Shown here piece after piece: positions 60,601 to 64,000 of a stretch of DNA of 64,000 nucleotides (the stretch's first letter is position 1; each line of letters opens with the position of its first letter). This stretch comes from JAFARZ01 sp035651595 (GTDB lineage Bacteria; Actinomycetota; Actinomycetes; Streptosporangiales; Streptosporangiaceae). The translations under genes were made by a program, and so were the position numbers. A model generated the notes under the pieces. That model made no database searches. It had not been told where the DNA came from and saw only the letters and a program-made list of their open reading frames with translations. The stretch spans positions 48,134 to 112,133 of the forward strand of contig DASRFJ010000241.1 of NCBI GenBank assembly GCA_035651595.1, written 5' to 3'.

Positions 60601-61865
60601 AATCGCAGCTTCGAGTAGGCGGCCGGTATCGCGAGCGCGTAGGAGCAGCAGTTCACCGACCACAACTGGCCGGTCACCGCGTTCTCCGGGTTCCCGCCGT
60701 CGGCGGGCGGGCTGAACCGCGGATCCCGCCACTCCCCGGTCCAAGTCGGCGGGTCAGCGGGGTCCGAGACCGTGCTGTCCAGGCTCTCCTTGTACACGAT
60801 CATGGTGCGCTCGGGCTCGTTGCCGAACTGGCTCGCCGCCCACCGGGTCTTCCACCACATCAGGTTCCCGGCGAAGAACGCCAGGTTCACCCCGGCGTCC
60901 CGCGCCGCGGTGACGTTGGCGCGATCCCCCGCGTCCCAGTATTCCGAATGACCGGAGTTCACCAGCGCTTTGTGCTGTTCCAGCATCGAGGCGCCGTTCG
61001 ACGCGGCGACGTCCTCCTGGCTGACGTAGCTGACGTCGTAGCCGTTCGCTTCCAGGAAACGCACCGTCGAGAACTCGTTGCCGAAGAAGAAGTCCTGGCC
61101 GCCTGGCGTGTCATAGCGCGTGGCGAACGGGCGGTTGTAACTGACCTGCACCGCGCGCCCAGGGTCCAGCGCGCTGCAGCACCAGGGACTGCCGGTCGCT
61201 TTCCCCGCATAGACGCTGTAGCCACCCCAGTCGTTATAGGCCTGCCACGTCTCGTCAGATGTCATGTACACGACGGCGGAATGGCTGGCGTCGTTGCGGA
61301 CCACGAACGGGATCTGGCTCGCGTCGGAATTCCCGTCGGTGCGGTAGATCTTCGCGAAATACACCCCGGACACCGCGGTGGACGGCACCGTCCAGGTCGC
61401 CGAGACCGACCAGTTGCCGCAGTCGACCAGGCCCGTCACGGTGTTGGTGTTGCAGGCTGGCTGTGCCTGACTCACCGCGATGTTCGGCGTGGCGCTGCCC
61501 TGTAGCCGGGCGCCGTTCCCGCCGTAATACCCCATCCGGTAAATGTCGATCTTGTAGCTGGTCGCCGGCGACTTGATCTTGAAGCTGACCGTCTGCCCGA
61601 TGTTCACGCTGAACGGGTCGGCGAAGCCGTAGATGGTCGAGGTAGCACTTCCGGTGGCGTCCCATACCGACTCCGGCGTGCCCGGCAGCGCGTTCTCGCA
61701 CGCAACGGGGTTCGCGCACGAGGCCTGGGCCGCCGGCGCCCCGTACCCTGCCAGCAATCCCCCCACCAGCACCGCGGCGGACACCGGCGCCAGCAGCCGG
61801 CCTCGCAATCGCCGTCCCCGCCGCCCGAACCGTCCGGTGCCCGCTGCACGATCACGCTTGTTCAT
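57636..61865 (-). CDS. Large secreted multidomain protein (DMFA-like, DUF4082, FN3)
   Basis: A 1409-residue exported protein with signal peptide APVSAAVLVGGLLAGYGAPA (cut near 48). The first 550 residues resemble the C-terminal part of the N,N-dimethylformamidase large subunit (YMTSDETWQAYNDWGGYSVY, GHSEYWDAGDR, ECNSLTLYRAASG). Then come an Ig-like segment, a DUF4082 domain (ELGVKFTSDSFGVVSGIRFY), two FN3 repeats with Thr/Ser linkers, and a beta-sandwich. It has Cys residues and is probably wall-associated. Its start has GGGGTGGGCC nearby. It could bind or hydrolyse an extracellular polymer; this is inference. Confidence 0.75.
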   Translation of the reverse strand: MNKRDRAAGTGRFGRRGRRLRGRLLAPVSAAVLVGGLLAGYGAPAAQASCANPVACENALPGTPESVWDATGSATSTIYGFADPFSVNIGQTVSFKIKSPATSYKIDIYRMGYYGGNGARLQGSATPNIAVSQAQPACNTNTVTGLVDCGNWSVSATWTVPSTAVSGVYFAKIYRTDGNSDASQIPFVVRNDASHSAVVYMTSDETWQAYNDWGGYSVYAGKATGSPWCCSALDPGRAVQVSYNRPFATRYDTPGGQDFFFGNEFSTVRFLEANGYDVSYVSQEDVAASNGASMLEQHKALVNSGHSEYWDAGDRANVTAARDAGVNLAFFAGNLMWWKTRWAASQFGNEPERTMIVYKESLDSTVSDPADPPTWTGEWRDPRFSPPADGGNPENAVTGQLWSVNCCSYALAIPAAYSKLRLWRNTSVAALAAGQTATMPGDTLGYEWDSDIDNGFRPAGEVDLSKTCETNVSQVVEDYQEDIGSANECNSLTLYRAASGAVVFDTGSVQWSWGLDSTHDGGSGNAPSPAMQQATVNLLADMGAQPSTLQSGLTAASASTDTTAPVSAITSPSSGASLNDGTSVTISGTATDSGGGVVAGVEVSADSGKTWHPVTTMSPAASSVTWSYTWIAHGTPATTIESRATDDSGNIETPSAGVSVNVGCPCSIWAPSVTPPAGDVDSGDANSVELGVKFTSDSFGVVSGIRFYKSSGNTGTHVGSLWTADGQLLASATFTGETASGWQQVNFSRPVFVNRNTTYVAAYFAPKGHYSQTEQYMYPPILGGASLDAPPLHVLHSTASSGNGLFLYTGGPGFPTQTSNGENYWVDVVFAPTTVPGQATNVTATAGFASAGVTWTAPSTGGPVTTYTVTPYVGTTAQTPVTVTGNPAPTSTVVGGLSNGSTYTFTVTASNGIGSGPESAQSNAVTPSSSASLVINGGFESGLTPWTASGSPPPVVSTAKAHSGTASALIGTVQPGTEPLGDSSLSETIAVPSSGTTTLSFWYWPSTTDTICSGSGCVFDWQEAQIRSTSGATLAQVFKSDSNSQTWTQATFNLSPYAGQSIQLWFNVHEDGSSPPDDTWMYLDDVTATNSQPSAPSAPGNVAATAGNASASVSWTAPASNGSPITSYTVTPYIGTTAQPTTVVSGSPPATSATITGLTNGTTYTFTVTATNGIGTSQPSSQSNAVTPSAAPPPAPAFVQQAGNHATSVSSISATPAANVTAGDLLVVMVGVWGGGSQTASSVTDSAGDTYTKVLHFTASDGTEMSVWTAPVATGGTKPAITAKPSSAADVGIQVLEYSGLSAATGAAAIDQLAHASGTTSSAATVQSGATAATTASGELAIGFYLDSGFGDSLTAGTGFTKRASVSPTGDIEFLAEDQPAGLGATPNAAVGTGARTTWLMATLVFRHA

Positions 61866-62002
61866 GGCCCACCCCTAGACTCAGCTACAAGACGCCCGAT
61901 CCGCCCTCCGTGATTCCGTCCGGCAGGGAATTTGCCAGAATGTGATCTGAACGTCTGCTGCTGTCAGGCCCCGGTGATAGCGGCGAGGTAGCTGAAATGT
62001 CA

Positions 62003-62031
62003 GCGCCCGGGGACCCATGGTCCCCGGGCGC
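62003..62031. terminator. Terminator-like hairpin
   Basis: GCGCCCGGGGACC (62003-62015) and GGTCCCCGGGCGC (62019-62031) form a perfect 13-base stem with a three-base loop. It sits 16 bases downstream of the end of the beta-helix gene and would stop leftward transcription before the large protein gene. Confidence 0.75.
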
Positions 62032-62046
62032 CGGCACGTTGTCAGG

Positions 62047-63132
62047 TCAGTGGCACAGACCTGGCGGGATCGACGTCGCGCAGTGGTTGGCGATGAATCG
62101 CACGCCGATTCCACTGCCGTCCCACACGAGGTCGGCGGGATGGTTGCCGAAGGCGGAGTTGCCAGCGATCGTGTCGAAGTTCGGGTTGCTGCCGTGGGTG
62201 AGCGCGTGGGCGCTCGCGACCACGATGCCGCCGGAATTGATCTGCGCGCCCCTGTTGCCCGTCACGCTGTTGTGCGTCACGACGGTATGGGTCGCGCCCA
62301 GCAGCAAGATGCCGCCGCCCTGGAGGTTCACCGGTGTTTCACCGTGCTTGGGGCAGAACTTGTTATTGCGGGACACGCTGTTGTGATCGACAACGGAGGT
62401 CCCCGCTCCTCCCGGCTGCCCGTCGTCGAGGACCATGATGCCTTCGCAGTTTCCGGTGAGCCGGTTGTCGGTGACCAGGACCTCCCGGGCGTGCCGGATG
62501 AAGATCCCGAACTGGTTGCCGAAGGCGACGTCGTCGCGTACCACGGTGTCGGCGTCGGGCGAGTCGCCGACATAGAACCCGGCTTCGTCGTTGCCGATCG
62601 CGACGTCATTGGCGAACAGGGTGCCGGTTGAGGCGAACCGGGAGATGCCGTAGTCGCCGTCATTGACGGCTACCACCCTTATCACCTTCAGACCGTGAGT
62701 CCCGTAGCCGAACACGCCGTTGCTGGGGAACCCGCTGACTAGCAGGTTGGCGACAGTGTCGTCGCGGACCGGCGTGATCACCGCGCCGGTTTTGCTGTTG
62801 ACTTTCTTCGCCAGGACGCAGATCCCGGTCGGACCGAATATGCTATTGCACAGCGTCTTCGGGAACTTCGCTGGGGGCAGCAGAACCGTTCCCCCGCGGA
62901 AATTTCCGGATCCACGTAGGGTAATCCCATTCGTGCGGATCTGGACGCTCTGGTGGTACACGCCCGGCTTGACCAGCACCAAGTCGCCGGGCCTGGCCCG
63001 GTCGACAGCAGCCTGGATCGATTGGCCCGGGCCCACCACGATCGTTGTTGATGGCCATGCCCATGCCGCAGTGCCCGAACTGAGCGCGATTCCGAGCCCA
63101 GCCGCGCATGCTGCGATGATCATTCGTCGCAT
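62047..63132 (-). CDS. Secreted right-handed beta-helix protein
   Basis: A 361-residue protein. ATG 63132 follows AAGGGGG by nine bases and opens with a signal sequence RRMIIAACAAGLGIALSSG; the earlier ATG 63180 lacks a ribosome site. The mature part is a pectin-lyase-like right-handed beta-helix: GQSIQAAVDRARPGDLVLV, then GITLRGSGNFRGG and a ladder of short repeats such as NSVSRNNKFC, NSVTGNRGAQIN and NSAFGNHPADL. It resembles NosD or parallel beta-helix repeat proteins. The substrate, if any, is a polysaccharide or none. No catalytic set can be pointed out. Confidence 0.85.
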   Translation of the reverse strand: MRRMIIAACAAGLGIALSSGTAAWAWPSTTIVVGPGQSIQAAVDRARPGDLVLVKPGVYHQSVQIRTNGITLRGSGNFRGGTVLLPPAKFPKTLCNSIFGPTGICVLAKKVNSKTGAVITPVRDDTVANLLVSGFPSNGVFGYGTHGLKVIRVVAVNDGDYGISRFASTGTLFANDVAIGNDEAGFYVGDSPDADTVVRDDVAFGNQFGIFIRHAREVLVTDNRLTGNCEGIMVLDDGQPGGAGTSVVDHNSVSRNNKFCPKHGETPVNLQGGGILLLGATHTVVTHNSVTGNRGAQINSGGIVVASAHALTHGSNPNFDTIAGNSAFGNHPADLVWDGSGIGVRFIANHCATSIPPGLCH

Positions 63133-63242
63133 GACGTATTCCCCCTTATTACGGAATGCCTCTCTCCCCCATGCAGGCATTCGCCCCTAACGAGCCTCAC
63201 GCTAACTCCGCCCAGGTCACGGTACAAGCCCTCGCAGGGAAT

Positions 63243-63488
63243 TTACGGAGGACCATTCCCGCGATGTCTTCGGTAACGGGAGAAATCGGGCTGGGAATGA
63301 AGCAGGGCAGTACGTTCGGGATAAACAAGCGTTAATCGCGGATCCCGGAGGGGGTGCTCGGCGGGTATCTCGACCAGGACGATCCGGATCCCGTCGGGAT
63401 CCTTGAGGCCGGCGAGGCCGATGTCAAGGCCATGATCGCCGGTCAGCTCGCGCGGCCGCTGACTGCGCCATAAGGGGTAGCTGTTCAT
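63243..63488 (-). pseudogene. VOC/glyoxalase-family relic (C-terminal part)
   Basis: An 81-codon frame whose middle (GLAGLKDPDGIRIVLVEIPA, then EHPLRDP) matches the typical C-terminal strand and helix of VOC/glyoxalase-bleomycin-resistance proteins. The N-terminal half, with the usual metal ligand and first betaalphabeta-beta-beta unit, is absent. ATG 63488 has no ribosome site. Taken as a remnant; function unlikely. Confidence 0.5.
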
Positions 63489-63647
63489 CAGGCGTCACAG
63501 GGGTGTTTCCGGTTGCCGGTTCGGGCGGAGCGCGCGTTGTGCGGATCGTCCGGAGCGAGGCGTCGAGGGGCGGCCCTCAGTACAGGGGGGTATGCGGTCT
63601 GGTTTGTCCTGCTATGTGGGCCTGCGTTCCGCGGGTTCGCGTGGCTT
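63489..63647. other. Intergenic region
   Basis: A stretch with no credible gene. A small open frame (63503-63688) has no coding character. It leads into the palindromic hairpin at 63648. Confidence 0.5.
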
Positions 63648-63708
63648 GTTTCATGATCATGAAGGGTTGTACGTGCTATAGGCCGTAAAACCCTTCGTGA
63701 TCATGAAC
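63648..63708. repeat. Palindromic hairpin with nested TTCATGATCATGAA
   Basis: Left arm TTCATGATCATGAAGGGTT (63650-63668) and right arm AACCCTTCGTGATCATGAA (63689-63707) pair with one mismatch around a 20-base loop. The left arm contains the self-palindrome TTCATGATCATGAA (63650-63663). The region after it (63709-63760) is AT-rich, with GAGGGTATATAG. It may be a repeat element or an operator-type site. Confidence 0.75.
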
Positions 63709-63830
63709 TACATACCCCTAGAGGGTATATAGATCGTTCACTTATTCGAATATTCCATTCCTGCGCTCGGTGAACAGTTACCATAAGGGGCCTCTCTTCC
63801 TGCGGTTATGCAGGTGGGAGGACCGTCAAC

Positions 63831-63900
63831 TGGGCTCCCGCGATAGGACTCGAACCTATACCTGCCGGTTAACAGAAGGCCTGTCCCGGCCGGGAGCGCC
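63831..63900 (-). tRNA. tRNA-Asn(GTT)-like sequence, D arm missing (probably a relic)
   Basis: On the minus strand the sequence shows a seven-base acceptor pair GCTCCCG/CGGGAGC, an anticodon-loop CTGTTAA (anticodon GTT) and a T arm ATAGG-TTCGAGT-CCTAT, as in tRNA-Asn. The anticodon stem has only three good pairs and there is no D arm: only about ten bases lie between acceptor and anticodon stem. The 3' end is CGGGAGCCCA. It is thus probably a truncated tRNA gene or an attachment-site scar; it could also be a tRNA-like structure of other use. Confidence 0.4.
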
Positions 63901-64000
63901 CGCGGCTGTCAGTCGCGTCAGCCCTGCGCTGCCTGCATAAAGGCTTGTCAGGGCCAACAAAGCCATGTTAGCAGCCGTGCCGTCTTGTGCCGGGCAATGC

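Overview
The window reads as a high-GC actinomycete chromosome segment. Support comes from the GC-rich coding sequence, frequent GTG/TTG starts with GGAGG-type ribosome sites, ATGA start/stop overlaps, and family content such as MmyB-type XRE regulators, partner-switching STAS/HATPase/PP2C genes and large secreted FN3 proteins. The genus cannot be fixed from the sequence. Much of the window is accessory DNA, with remnants of genes, palindromic intergenic repeats and a dense secondary-metabolism-like region.

Layout. 1-6.5 kb: end of an ABC exporter pair, an ArsR-SRPBCC-DinB-like operon with an operator-like palindrome at its promoter, an amidase, an arginase relic and a LacI regulator with a perfect operator palindrome. 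6.5-19 kb: an IS701-like transposase that seems to lack its first catalytic aspartate, then a single-module type I PKS (KS-AT-DH-ER-KR-ACP, DH motif degenerate) flanked by two paralogous XRE/MmyB regulators, a relic of a DJ-1/PfpI gene, and a LuxR-type ATPase without its DNA-binding end. 19-31.2 kb: a 13-gene minus-strand block carrying NmrA, two SnoaL-like proteins, two DJ-1/PfpI proteins, a thiamine-diphosphate enzyme, an AGE-type epimerase, GlgX and a partner-switching set (STAS, STAS, HATPase, PP2C) ending in a MinD-like ATPase. 31.5-46.6 kb: membrane proteins, a VioB-like ferritin-fold enzyme, an MFS transporter, two overlapping Nif11-like small proteins, an alpha/beta hydrolase, two GMC oxidoreductases, an EthD-like protein, an aldo/keto reductase, a stand-alone domain with a CDGxWP motif, and a 1035-residue multidomain protein (ferritin-like, CDGSH, ferredoxin, CDGSH, globin-like, CDGxWP). 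46.8-64 kb: a secreted protein, a MetX-like hydrolase running without a stop into a berberine-bridge-type oxidase, a CBS protein, a broken MalT/SARP-like regulator, a FAD monooxygenase, a Doc relic, several secreted proteins, and palindromes with a tRNA-Asn-like sequence at the right end.

Working model (inference). The 28-47 kb stretch looks like an oxidative tailoring or biosynthetic locus, with ferritin-like and flavin enzymes, an exporter and two Nif11-like small proteins as possible substrates or carriers. Its output may be tied to stress-type partner switching and to the two XRE regulators. A short motif resembling ACTTCGTTAGCT recurs in the intergenic regions of this stretch. Three copies of the CDGxWP domain link the two VioB-like proteins to the enzyme operon between them. 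Duplicated and decayed copies (PfpI relic, arginase relic, Doc relic, regulator relics) indicate repeated rearrangement.
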